Part shown: positions 1-7,314 of the stretch, in pieces
How the letters are laid out: every line of letters begins with the position of its first letter
Position numbering within the stretch: position 1 is the stretch's first letter
Assembly: GCA_016212825.1 (NCBI GenBank)
Contig: JACRDS010000008.1
Location: 1 to 37,467 of the forward strand
Length of the DNA stretch: 37,467 nucleotides
Reading direction: 5' to 3'
Source of the DNA: Elusimicrobiota bacterium
Lineage (GTDB): Bacteria; Elusimicrobiota; Elusimicrobia; UBA1565; UBA9628
Program-made: the position numbers and the translations under genes
The notes under the pieces: model-generated
What the model was told of the DNA's origin: nothing
Seen by the model: the letters and a program-made list of their open reading frames with translations, nothing else
The model's database searches: none

Positions 1-101
1 GCGAGCATAAACAATGATAAAAAGACAGCCAGGAGGCGCAGTCGTCGCAGTCGCAAGAAGGTGTATTCCCGGTCCCGCGCCCTCGGCGTGCGCGTGGAAA
101 A

Positions 102-137
102 CGTTCTGAGTATAACAGGGGCGTATTACGGTGTCAA
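102..137 (-). promoter_or_regulatory. Strong sigma70-type promoter reading off the left edge
   Basis: On the minus strand a perfect -35 box TTGACA (137-132) is followed after 17 bases by TATACT (114-109), which puts the transcription start near 102. The promoter overlaps the last codons of the secreted protein gene that ends at 134. The ~100 bases downstream hold no convincing gene start; an ATG lies at 8-6. This could drive a protein gene with a leader or an RNA gene beyond the window. The 1-133 stretch holds nothing else I can support. Confidence 0.7.
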
Positions 138-829
138 GACAGGTGGCGCGGCGGAGGCCGCGCCGGCCGCCCAGTGAGCAGTTCCTTGAGGTCCGGCCAG
201 AATTCCTTGAAGATGCTTCCCACGAGGTCCATCCCCAGCTGTATCCCGAAATTGACCGCCGTGCCGCCGACGCTGCGGTCCTGCCGCGGATGGTAGAGGT
301 TGGATCCGGCCGCCATGACCGCGTTGCCCGCGAACTCCGAGGCGTTGAACTGGGCGGAGCCGTCGTCGCCGCGCGTCACGAAGATCCGGGTGGAGGCATA
401 GCCCAGGCGGCGCCGGAAGCCGCCCCGGCCCAGCCGGAAGAAGCGGGGGTCCTGGCGCAGGAGGATGGGGAAGACGCCCTCGGCGAGCATGTTGCTCATG
501 GTCTGGTCGGCCAGGGCGCCGAGGTAGCGCTTCCCGTAGCCTTCGGGGCCGCGCCCCCAGGAGGGATACTCGTTCTGGATATGCGAGATGCCGGCGAAGG
601 CTCCGGCGATGGGGAAGGCGTAGGGGTCGAAAGAGTCCTTCAGCGCGATATTGAGCTTGTCCCGGGCGGAGATGGTGGGGCGGCTGAGCTCCAGGTCCAC
701 GGTCTGGTAGTTCGGGATGAACCAGAAGACCCGGTCCTCCTTGGTGCCCATCACCTGCGTCCTCTCCTGGGCCCCCGCGGGGAGGCTCAGGATCAGGAGG
801 GCCGCGCCGGTCCCGAACCAGAGAGACAC
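134..829 (-). CDS. Secreted protein of unknown function
   Basis: 231-residue protein that starts with GTG and has a short signal peptide of about 20 residues ending in an Ala-Gly-Ala type cleavage site, so it is probably exported. The mature part contains motifs such as DPRFFRLG and a later YASTRIFVTRGDDG block, followed by a Gly/Ala-rich amphipathic region. From memory, similar secreted hypotheticals occur in Acidobacteria and other environmental Gram-negatives, but I know no function. A TTGACA box (855-850) lies upstream; its -10 partner is ambiguous because TATAGG and TAGGGT overlap the GTG. The C-terminus is Pro/Arg-rich. It is transcribed divergently from the nicotinamidase gene. Confidence 0.7.
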   Translation of the reverse strand: MSLWFGTGAALLILSLPAGAQERTQVMGTKEDRVFWFIPNYQTVDLELSRPTISARDKLNIALKDSFDPYAFPIAGAFAGISHIQNEYPSWGRGPEGYGKRYLGALADQTMSNMLAEGVFPILLRQDPRFFRLGRGGFRRRLGYASTRIFVTRGDDGSAQFNASEFAGNAVMAAGSNLYHPRQDRSVGGTAVNFGIQLGMDLVGSIFKEFWPDLKELLTGRPARPPPRHLS

Positions 830-917
830 CCTATATTTTGGCGTCGGCCTGTCAAAGCAAGGTCAAGGCTGTCCCCTGGCGGAGGCGCGGGGGCGTCGCA
901 AAAGGCGGTTTTGGAGC

Positions 918-936
918 TAGAATGGATTCAGAGGTG
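918..936 (+). promoter_or_regulatory. -10 box and Shine-Dalgarno of the pncA-pncB pair
   Basis: TAGAAT at 918-923 is a plausible -10 box, but no good -35 is visible. GAGGTG at 931-936 lies 5 bases before the ATG at 942 and is a normal ribosome binding site. This transcript therefore has a short leader, unlike the leaderless genes elsewhere in the window. Confidence 0.45.
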
Positions 937-941
937 CTCGC

Positions 942-1514
942 ATGACTGTCCGGTCTAGGGACGCCCTGCTGGTGGTGGACGTGCAGAGGGACTTCCTGCC
1001 CGGCGGCGCCCTGGCCGTGCCGCGCGGCGGCGAGGTCATCGCGCCCCTCAATGTCTGGCTCGACCTCTTCGCGCGCCGGGGCCTGCCCGTGTTCGCCACG
1101 CGCGACTGGCACCCGCCCCGGCACTGCTCTTTCCGCGCCCAGGGCGGGCCCTGGCCCGAGCACTGCGTGGCGGGCAGCCCGGGAGCGGCCTTCGCCGAAG
1201 CCCTGCGCCTGCCGCCCGGCACGGCGGTGGTCTCCAAGGCCGTGACCGAGGAGCACGACGCCTACTCCGGCTTCGACGGCACGGACCTGGAGGAGCGCCT
1301 CAGGCGCGCGGACGTCCGGCGCGTCCTCATCGGCGGGCTGGCCGCGGAGTACTGCGTGTCCGCTACGGCGCGGGACGCCCTGGCGCGGGGCTTCGAGGCG
1401 AGCGTGCTGGCCGAGGCCGTGCGCGCCCTCTCCGAGGCGGCCGGCCGCCGCGCCCTGGAGGAGCTCGCGGAGCGCGGCGCCGTGGTGCTGGGCCGGGAGG
1501 TGGCGGCGTCATGA
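942..1514 (+). CDS. pncA: Nicotinamidase
   Basis: 190-residue isochorismatase-fold hydrolase that converts nicotinamide to nicotinate plus ammonia in the NAD salvage pathway. The catalytic triad is visible: Asp13 (in VVDVQRDF), Lys99 (in VVSKAV) and Cys138 (in AAEYCVSA). The metal site is Asp55, His57 and His61 in RDWHPPRH. Length matches bacterial PncA. A Shine-Dalgarno site sits 5 bases before the start. The stop overlaps the start of the next gene in an ATGA junction, and that gene uses the nicotinate made here, so the two genes form a coupled salvage module. Confidence 0.93.
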   Translation: MTVRSRDALLVVDVQRDFLPGGALAVPRGGEVIAPLNVWLDLFARRGLPVFATRDWHPPRHCSFRAQGGPWPEHCVAGSPGAAFAEALRLPPGTAVVSKAVTEEHDAYSGFDGTDLEERLRRADVRRVLIGGLAAEYCVSATARDALARGFEASVLAEAVRALSEAAGRRALEELAERGAVVLGREVAAS

Positions 1515-2860
1515 CCAGCCGGGCCCTCCTGACCGACCTCTACCAGCTCACCATGCTGCAGGCCTACTGGCGCTCGGCCCTGACGCGGGAGGCGGTCTTC
1601 GAGCTTTCCGTGCGGGCCCTGCCGCGCCAGCGAAACTTCCTCATGGCCGCGGGGCTGGCCCAGGCCCTGGACTATCTGGCGGGCCTGCGCTTCTCCGAGG
1701 CGGACATCGCCTGGCTCTGGGAGACCGGCCTTTTCGGCAAGGAGTTCGTGGAGCATCTCGAGGGCCTGCGCTTCACGGGCGAGGTGCGGGCTCTGCCCGA
1801 GGGCGCGGTGTTCTTCTCCGGGGAGCCGGTCCTGCGCGTGACCGCTCCCCTGGAGCAGGCCCAACTCGTGGAGACGCGGTTGCTCAACATCATCGGCTTC
1901 CAGTCTTCGGTGGCCAGCAAGGCCGCGCGCTGCGTCCTGGCCGCCCGGGGCCGGGGCTTGGCGGAGTTCGGCCTGCGCCGCGCGCACGGAGGGGAGGCCG
2001 GGATCTGGGCCGCGCGCGCCAGCTGGTTGGCGGGCTTCACCGGCACCTCCGCGGCCGAGGCCTCCCGGCTCTACGGCATCCCGGTCCTGGGCACCATGTC
2101 GCATTCCTTCGTGCTGGCGCACCGGGAGGAGGGGGAGGCCTTCGCCGCCTTCGCCCGGGCCAACCCGGGCCGGGCGGCTTTCCTGCTGGACACCTATGAC
2201 GTGGCGGCGGCCACGGAGCGGGCCGTGGCCGCCGCCCTGGAACTGCGCGCGCGCGGCGGCCGGCTCGAGGCTGTGCGCCTCGACAGCGGCGACCTGGCGG
2301 GCCAGGCGCGCGCGGTGCGGCGCAGGCTCGACGCGGCCGGGCTCCGGGAGGTGAGGATCCTGGCCAGCGGCGACCTCGATGAGCGCTCCGTGCGCGACCT
2401 CGTGGCGGCGGGCGCGCCCATCGACGGCTTCGGCATCGGCACGCGCCTGTCCACCTGCGCGGACGCGCCGGTCCTCGACGCGGTCTACAAGCTGGAGGAG
2501 TATGCGGGCCAGCCGCGCCGCAAGCGCAGCGCGGGCAAGGCCACCTGGCCCGGCCGCAAGCAGGTCTGGCGCCGCTTCGAGGGCGGCCTCATGGCCGGCG
2601 ATGTGGTGGCTCTGGAGGGGGAGTCCGCCGAGGGCTTGCCCCTGCTCGAGCCCGTGATGCGCAAGGGGCGGCGTCTTTCCGGCCTGCCCGGCCTGGAGGA
2701 GTCTCGGGAACATGCCCGTCGCGCGCTGGAGTCCTTGCCGGATGCCCTGCGCGGCCTGGAGCCGGCGCGGCCCTATCCGGTGGAGATCTCCGCCGGGATA
2801 CGCGCGGCGGCTGCGCGTGCGGACGCGGAGCTGGAGCGGCTCCAGGCTGTGGTAAGATAG
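1511..2860 (+). CDS. pncB: Nicotinate phosphoribosyltransferase
   Basis: 449-residue enzyme that joins nicotinate to PRPP, giving nicotinate mononucleotide, in the Preiss-Handler route to NAD. The N-terminus TDLYQLTM is the family hallmark. His198 in GTMSHSFV is the expected phosphorylated histidine. RLDSGDLAGQAR followed by a SGDLDE block and a GIGTRLST motif form the phosphate-binding barrel elements. Length fits the family. The start overlaps the end of pncA (ATGA), so translation is probably coupled. Confidence 0.93.
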   Translation: MTSRALLTDLYQLTMLQAYWRSALTREAVFELSVRALPRQRNFLMAAGLAQALDYLAGLRFSEADIAWLWETGLFGKEFVEHLEGLRFTGEVRALPEGAVFFSGEPVLRVTAPLEQAQLVETRLLNIIGFQSSVASKAARCVLAARGRGLAEFGLRRAHGGEAGIWAARASWLAGFTGTSAAEASRLYGIPVLGTMSHSFVLAHREEGEAFAAFARANPGRAAFLLDTYDVAAATERAVAAALELRARGGRLEAVRLDSGDLAGQARAVRRRLDAAGLREVRILASGDLDERSVRDLVAAGAPIDGFGIGTRLSTCADAPVLDAVYKLEEYAGQPRRKRSAGKATWPGRKQVWRRFEGGLMAGDVVALEGESAEGLPLLEPVMRKGRRLSGLPGLEESREHARRALESLPDALRGLEPARPYPVEISAGIRAAAARADAELERLQAVVR

Positions 2861-2869
2861 TCCTCAGCT

Positions 2870-3343
2870 ATGAGCCGGGCCTTCATCAAGGAGGACGCGG
2901 GCGATCCGGACGAGCTCCCGGAGCGCCACCAGAGCGCGGCGCCGAACTACGTGACGCCGGAGGGGCTCGCCGCTTTGCGGCAGAGGGCCGCCGAGTTGCG
3001 CGGAAGGCTCAAGGCCCTGTCTTCGGAGAGCCGCGAGGCCAAGGAAGTGAAGCGCGACCTGCGCTACTTCGACGGCCGCCTGGCCAGCGCCATCCCGGTG
3101 GACCCGAAGGTCGCTCCCTTGGACGAGGTTCGCTTCGGCGCGCGGGTGGAGCTCCAGGCCGCGGACGGCAAGAAGCGGACCGTGACCATCGTGGGCCAGG
3201 ACGAGGCCGAGGGCGCGCCGGACAAGGCGGCTTGGGATTCGGCCCTGGCCTTGTCTCTCATGGGGACGAAGAAGGGCGAGCGTGCGGAGACGGAAGAGGC
3301 GGGGACCTTGACCGTCCTTTCCTTCACCTACCCGGGACGCTAG
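2870..3343 (+). CDS. GreA/GreB-family transcription factor
   Basis: 157-residue protein whose N-terminus (MSRAFIKED, DELPERHQS, NYVTPEGL) matches the GreB-like group of Gre factors. A short charged helical region (about residues 35-75) is followed by the FKBP-like C-terminal domain with FGARVELQ and TVTIVGQDEAE motifs. Gre factors act in the secondary channel of RNA polymerase and stimulate transcript cleavage after backtracking. The helical part is a little short for a full coiled coil, so it may act as a Gre-like regulator. TAAGAT and the overlapping GATAGT (2853-2861) lie 8-11 bases before the start. Its stop interlocks with the stop of the convergent gene: both use the CTAG at 3340-3343. 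Confidence 0.82.
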   Translation: MSRAFIKEDAGDPDELPERHQSAAPNYVTPEGLAALRQRAAELRGRLKALSSESREAKEVKRDLRYFDGRLASAIPVDPKVAPLDEVRFGARVELQAADGKKRTVTIVGQDEAEGAPDKAAWDSALALSLMGTKKGERAETEEAGTLTVLSFTYPGR

Positions 3344-3350
3344 GCCCGGG
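3331..3350. terminator. GC hairpin over two interlocked stop codons
   Basis: CCCGGG at 3331-3336 and CCCGGG at 3345-3350 can pair around an 8-base loop that contains the shared CTAG of two convergent genes. There is no U-run on either side, so termination would be weak or factor-dependent. Confidence 0.3.
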
Positions 3351-4269
3351 ACTTTGCGTAGCCGGCGGGGAGGAGGCCTTCCTTCTCGAGCTTCTCGGCG
3401 AGCCGGAGCAGATCGGCCTTCTGCTCGGACGTGAGCAAAGGCGAGGCGAGCAGAGCGTCCAACTGGGGCTTGGCGTCCGCGTGCCGCTCGCCCAAGGTAT
3501 GCAATGTGACGCGCAACCTCTGCGCGCCGCCGGGCCCGGGCGCGACGCCGAGGTCGAGCATCCAGGCGTCTGCGGAGACGCGCTTGACCGAGGCGTCCTG
3601 GAACGAGGCTCCGGCTGCCGAGGCCTTGCCCGCCTCCCAGTCGTAGCGCCAGCCGAGGTACTGGCTGTTGCGCGCGATCTCGACCTCCTGGGGGAGTTCC
3701 TTGATGACGAGGCTGAGCATGACGAGGTCGTCGGGGGAGATATTCGTGCCTTCCCGGAACTGCTCGGAGAACTGGGAGGAGCGCACCTGGTGTGCGAGGA
3801 CCTTGTCCATCTCGTCCCAGTCCGAGTCGATGTTCTGGAGTCCGGCGCCGACGTCGAGCCAGTCCTTGATGGTCAGGCCCTGGCGCAGCATGGACATGCC
3901 CAAAGAGAGCGTGAGGGGGTCGAATCCCGTGGCGCGCGAGATGGTGCCGAGAATCTGGGACTGCATGATCATGGCCGCGGCCATGGGGTTGTCCTCTCCG
4001 GGGGCCTCGGGCTCCACGGGCGCGGGGCCGGGAGCGGCGAGGGCCTGGACCATGGGGGCGGCCTGGAGCCCGACCTTCGGTGCGGGCGCGGCGAGGGTCG
4101 GGGCGGGGAGGATCGAGAGGAGGCCGGGCGTTCGCGGGCTGGAGAGGCCGGAGGTCAGGCGCGCGGGCGCGGTCACGCCGCTGTAGGGGGCGGCGAGTCT
4201 GGGGATGGCGCGGACCTGGGCCGAGGCCGCGGACGGCATGAGAGCGGCCAGGACGGCGAGTCTGAACAT
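3340..4269 (-). CDS. Secreted protein of unknown function, Ala/Pro-rich N-terminus
   Basis: 309 residues. A signal peptide (about residues 1-18, ending SAASA) is followed by roughly 75 residues rich in Ala, Pro, Leu and Gly that look like an unstructured linker. A predicted folded part begins near residue 95 (NPMAAAMIMQSQ) and ends with a Leu/Glu/Lys-rich helix. I recognise no family. The start is fixed by a perfect TATAAT box ending 6 bases before the ATG, so the mRNA is probably leaderless. Signal-plus-linker architecture is shared with the protein at 11526. The gene is divergent from the YcaQ-type gene. Confidence 0.75.
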   Translation of the reverse strand: MFRLAVLAALMPSAASAQVRAIPRLAAPYSGVTAPARLTSGLSSPRTPGLLSILPAPTLAAPAPKVGLQAAPMVQALAAPGPAPVEPEAPGEDNPMAAAMIMQSQILGTISRATGFDPLTLSLGMSMLRQGLTIKDWLDVGAGLQNIDSDWDEMDKVLAHQVRSSQFSEQFREGTNISPDDLVMLSLVIKELPQEVEIARNSQYLGWRYDWEAGKASAAGASFQDASVKRVSADAWMLDLGVAPGPGGAQRLRVTLHTLGERHADAKPQLDALLASPLLTSEQKADLLRLAEKLEKEGLLPAGYAKSRA

Positions 4270-4275
4270 GGAACG

Positions 4276-4281
4276 ATTATA
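4276..4281 (-). promoter_or_regulatory. Leaderless -10 box TATAAT
   Basis: Minus-strand TATAAT at 4281-4276, six bases (CGTTCC) before the ATG at 4269. No -35 match is visible. Transcription should start at or within a base of the start codon. Confidence 0.65.
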
Positions 4282-4348
4282 GCGAGGCTGCCGTCGCGGG
4301 CGTACGAGCCTTTGGGCCTAATCCCATCCCGGCAAATGACCCATTTGG

Positions 4349-4354
4349 TAGACT
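4349..4354 (+). promoter_or_regulatory. Leaderless -10 box TAGACT
   Basis: TGGTAGACT with the hexamer at 4349-4354, six bases before the GTG at 4361. No Shine-Dalgarno is present. Divergent from the TATAAT box at 4281-4276, so two leaderless promoters share about 80 bp. Confidence 0.6.
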
Positions 4355-4360
4355 GCTGAC

Positions 4361-5566
4361 GTGAGGCCTATCACGGTCGAGGCGGTACGCCGGCTGTTCC
4401 TGAAACGCCAGCATCTGGACCGGCCTCTGCAAGGCCCGCTCGACGCCCAGCGCCTGCGGTCCTTCGTGGAGGACGTAGGGGGCCTGCAGCTGGACTCCAT
4501 CAACGTGATCGAGCGGGCGCATTATCTTTCGGTCTGGAGCCGGTTCGGGGCCTACAAGAAAGAGGCGCTGGACGCCTTGGTCTACAAGGACCGGCTCCTC
4601 TACGAATACTGGGCGCATGCGGCCTGCCTGGTGCCGCGCGCTCACCTGCCGGCTTGGCGGCGGGCGATGCTGGACTATAAGATCAAGCACACGGGCTGGT
4701 CTTCGTGGCTGAAGAAGAACGACCGGGTGCTGCGCGAGGTGGAATCGGCGGTGGCGCGGCGGGGGCCCCTGACGGTGTCGGTGTTCAACGAGGGGCTCAG
4801 GCAGAAGAAGTCCTCGGGCTGGTGGGATTGGACTCCGGGAGACCACGCGCTCTACTATCTTTGGATGACGGGCAGGCTGGCGGTGCATTCTCGGCCGCAT
4901 TTCCACAAGTGCTATGACCTGTCGGAACGGGTGGCGGATCTTTCCGGGGTGGAGGCTCTGTCCGCGGAGGAGTTCCACAAATGGCATGTGCGCCAGAGCC
5001 TGCACGCGATGGGCGCGGCCACGGCCCAGGACCTGGGCGCCTACATGTCGTTCCCGCGCTTCTCCTTGAAGGACAGGCGCCGGGCTTTGCGGGGGATGCT
5101 GGACTCCGGCGAGGCGGCGGCTGTGTCTGTGAAGGGGCTTCCTGGAGAGCGGTTCGCGCTGCGGGAGGACCTTCCGGCGCTCTCCGAGCCTGGGCCGGCG
5201 CCGAGGGGGACGACCTTGCTGTGTCCGTTCGATTCGTTCATGTGGCACCGCAAGCGGGTCGCGGAGCTGTTCGGGTTCGACTATAAAATCGAGGTGTACA
5301 CGCCGGCGGCCAAGAGGCGCTTCGGCTACTATTGCCTGCCCATACTGCACGACGGGGAGCTGATCGGGCGGCTGGATGCGAAGAATTCGCGGCATGACAA
5401 GCGCCTGCTGGTGCCGGCCGTGCATCTCGAAGAGGGCTTCGCGCGGGCCAAGCGGGATGGAGCGCTGGCGGGGCTGGGCAAGGCGTTGAAGTCGCTGGCT
5501 GATTTCACGGGAGCCGCGGCGATCGAGGTCGGAAAAGTCCGGCCGGACGGATTCCATGTCCGCTGA
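4361..5566 (+). CDS. YcaQ-type winged-helix protein, putative DNA crosslink glycosylase
   Basis: 401 residues of the winged-helix family that includes YcaQ/AlkX (crosslink-repair glycosylase) and AlkZ. The N-terminal motif GLQLDSINVIERAH (Gln43-Leu-Asp-Ser46), the central FSTTD-like region replaced here by HFHKCYDL, and the C-terminal LLCPFDSFMWHRKR block match the family's typical order. The family unhooks DNA interstrand crosslinks by cleaving glycosidic bonds. The start is GTG, chosen because a TAGACT -10 box lies exactly 6 bases upstream. The last 11 bases overlap the next gene. Confidence 0.8.
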   Translation: MRPITVEAVRRLFLKRQHLDRPLQGPLDAQRLRSFVEDVGGLQLDSINVIERAHYLSVWSRFGAYKKEALDALVYKDRLLYEYWAHAACLVPRAHLPAWRRAMLDYKIKHTGWSSWLKKNDRVLREVESAVARRGPLTVSVFNEGLRQKKSSGWWDWTPGDHALYYLWMTGRLAVHSRPHFHKCYDLSERVADLSGVEALSAEEFHKWHVRQSLHAMGAATAQDLGAYMSFPRFSLKDRRRALRGMLDSGEAAAVSVKGLPGERFALREDLPALSEPGPAPRGTTLLCPFDSFMWHRKRVAELFGFDYKIEVYTPAAKRRFGYYCLPILHDGELIGRLDAKNSRHDKRLLVPAVHLEEGFARAKRDGALAGLGKALKSLADFTGAAAIEVGKVRPDGFHVR

Positions 5567-5936
5567 GGCCAAAGACGCGCTCCTGCGGGCCAAGCGGCTC
5601 GTCGCGGCGACTGGGAAGGACGCCAAAGGTTGGAAGAACCACCGCTGCGCGCAGGAGCTGCTTCAGGCGGCCTTGGACGAAGACCCCGGGAACACCGCCT
5701 TGTTGACCGCCCTGGGCGCCGTGCTCAGCGACCGCGGCTTCCATAAGAAGGCCGCCGAGGTGCTGGAAAAGGCCCGCAAGCTCGGCTCGCAGGATAGGAA
5801 TACTTACTACAATCTTGCCGTCGCCCTCATGAACCTGGAGCAGCACGACCGTGCCATGCGCTGGTTCAAGAAGGCCTCGGACTATCGCGTCGCGGACGGG
5901 ACGTGGGAGGCGTATTTCGACCCCCACGGCTATTGA
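5556..5936 (+). CDS. Small TPR protein
   Basis: 126-residue soluble protein with two to three tetratricopeptide repeats: ALDEDPGNTALLTALGAV, then AAEVLEKARKLG, then TYYNLAVALMNLEQHDRAM. No signal peptide. TPR folds bind partner proteins; the partner is unknown. The start lies inside the end of the upstream ycaQ-type gene (11-base overlap), so the two are probably translated from one mRNA. Confidence 0.72.
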   Translation: MSAEAKDALLRAKRLVAATGKDAKGWKNHRCAQELLQAALDEDPGNTALLTALGAVLSDRGFHKKAAEVLEKARKLGSQDRNTYYNLAVALMNLEQHDRAMRWFKKASDYRVADGTWEAYFDPHGY

Positions 5937-5954
5937 AAAGGACAAGGTGATGAG

Positions 5955-6479
5955 ATGAAGACGATCCTGGCGACTCTCCTGCTGGCCGCCGCCGGAGCCT
6001 CTGCCGGCCCGAAAGACCTCCCCTGCTCGTATCTCGGCAAGGACGGCGTCAAAGAACAGTCCGCCTGCCTCGAAGAGCAAGGCGCCGCACTCTCCGTCAA
6101 GAAGCAGCTCCTGGCGCGCCTCGCCTTCGACAGGGGCCTTGCCGCGGTCTGGAGCAAGGACACGGGCTGGATGTATATCGACAAAGCCGGCAAGGTCCTC
6201 ATCGCAGGCGTCGCGGCCATGGACAACGGCCCCGACGGCTTCCACGACGGCCTCGTCCGCTTCGAGCAGCAGGGCCGCTGCGGCTACGCCAACCGGCGCG
6301 GCAAGGCCGTCATCGCGCCCGCCTACGACGGCTGCCTCAATTTCATCAACGGCATCGCCCGCGCCTGCCTCAGGTGCAAGAACGTCTGCGCGGGCCAGGA
6401 CTGCGAGCACCGCACTCTCGCGGGCGGCGAATGGGTCTGCCTCGACACCACCGGCCGGCGCGTCGCCTGCATCCCATGA
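5955..6479 (+). CDS. Secreted WG-repeat protein
   Basis: 174 residues with a signal peptide (about residues 1-17, ending GASA). The mature part carries WG-type repeats: GWMYIDKAGKVLIAGV and then GRCGYANRRGKAVIAPAYD, which are short beta-hairpin units usually found in exported or surface proteins. Six to eight cysteines, several in pairs (RCKNVCAGQDCEH), suggest disulfides or metal binding. AAGG lies upstream of the ATG. It follows the TPR gene by 18 bases. The function is unknown. Confidence 0.72.
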   Translation: MKTILATLLLAAAGASAGPKDLPCSYLGKDGVKEQSACLEEQGAALSVKKQLLARLAFDRGLAAVWSKDTGWMYIDKAGKVLIAGVAAMDNGPDGFHDGLVRFEQQGRCGYANRRGKAVIAPAYDGCLNFINGIARACLRCKNVCAGQDCEHRTLAGGEWVCLDTTGRRVACIP

Positions 6480-6537
6480 CCAGCGCCCGGCCCGCTACAG
6501 CCTCGTCGAAATCACCAACCGGACTTGAAGACGGGGG

Positions 6538-7314
6538 CTACTTCGGCCTGCGGCGCGTGCCGCGGCTGGCCACCCGGTCGTAGATGCAGCCCGGGAGGTT
6601 CCTCACCACGTACTTCACCGCGGTCGAGAACGGGAAGGGGAAGTCCACCATCCTTCTGCCCGCCTTGATCCCCGCGATCATCTCGCGCACCGCGTCGCGC
6701 GGCTCCATCAGGAACGGCATGTCCTCGTCCTTCCACCTGGACGTCATCTCCGTGCGCACGAAGCCCGGGCAGACCGTCACCACCTGCACTCCCGTGCCCC
6801 GCAGGTCCACGCGCAGGGATTCCAGCAGGGCGATCGCCGCCGCTTTGCTCGAGCTGTAGGGCCCCGAGCGCGGCAGGCCGCGGAAGCCCGCGATGCTGGC
6901 CATGCCCACGATCGTCCCCGACTTCTCCTTGAGCATGCCCGGCAGCACCGCCTCGATCCAGTTCACCATGCCGAAGACATTGACCCCGTAGACGAAGCGG
7001 TAGTCGTCGGCCGCGAAGCCTTCCTTGGCGTCGCCCGACTTCGAGACCCCCGCGTTGAGCACCGCCCAATCCAGGCCCCCGAAGCGCTCCTGGATGTCCG
7101 CGTAGTGCGCCTTCACCACCGCCGGGTCCGCCACGTCGCCCGTCAGGGTCAGTACTCCGCCCGCGCCCACGTCCTTGGCCGCTTGGGCCAGCTCGGCCAG
7201 GCGCTCCACCCGCCGCCCCGTCAGGGCCAGCATGAAGCCTTCGTTGGCCAGCTGCAGGGCCAGCTCCCGGCCCAGGCCCGAGGTCGCGCCTGTGATCAGG
7301 ACCCGGTGGCTCAA
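6538..7314 (-). CDS. Short-chain dehydrogenase/reductase
   Basis: 258-residue NAD(P)-dependent oxidoreductase of the classical SDR family. The cofactor motif GATSGLG is at residues 9-15, NAG at 87-89, the catalytic Ser at about 140, and YSSSK with Tyr153 and Lys157. The C-terminal region has a basic, partly hydrophobic tail (VVRNLPGCIYDRVASR), as in membrane-associated SDRs acting on lipids or ketones. The substrate is unknown. I chose the TTG at 7314-7312 because it forms a TTGA overlap with the permease stop and leaves the Rossmann strand complete. Confidence 0.85.
   Translation of the reverse strand: MSHRVLITGATSGLGRELALQLANEGFMLALTGRRVERLAELAQAAKDVGAGGVLTLTGDVADPAVVKAHYADIQERFGGLDWAVLNAGVSKSGDAKEGFAADDYRFVYGVNVFGMVNWIEAVLPGMLKEKSGTIVGMASIAGFRGLPRSGPYSSSKAAAIALLESLRVDLRGTGVQVVTVCPGFVRTEMTSRWKDEDMPFLMEPRDAVREMIAGIKAGRRMVDFPFPFSTAVKYVVRNLPGCIYDRVASRGTRRRPK

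Noticed and set aside
4-176. Basic Arg/Ser-rich plus-strand frame entering from the left edge
   Set aside because: It could be the tail of a gene, but it overlaps a strong minus-strand promoter and the end of the secreted protein gene, and no family is recognisable.
3232-4359. Plus-strand frame of 375 codons opposite the secreted protein at 3340-4269
   Set aside because: Its translation is Gly/Glu/Asp-rich with no domain. The minus-strand frame has a signal peptide and a perfect leaderless TATAAT box.
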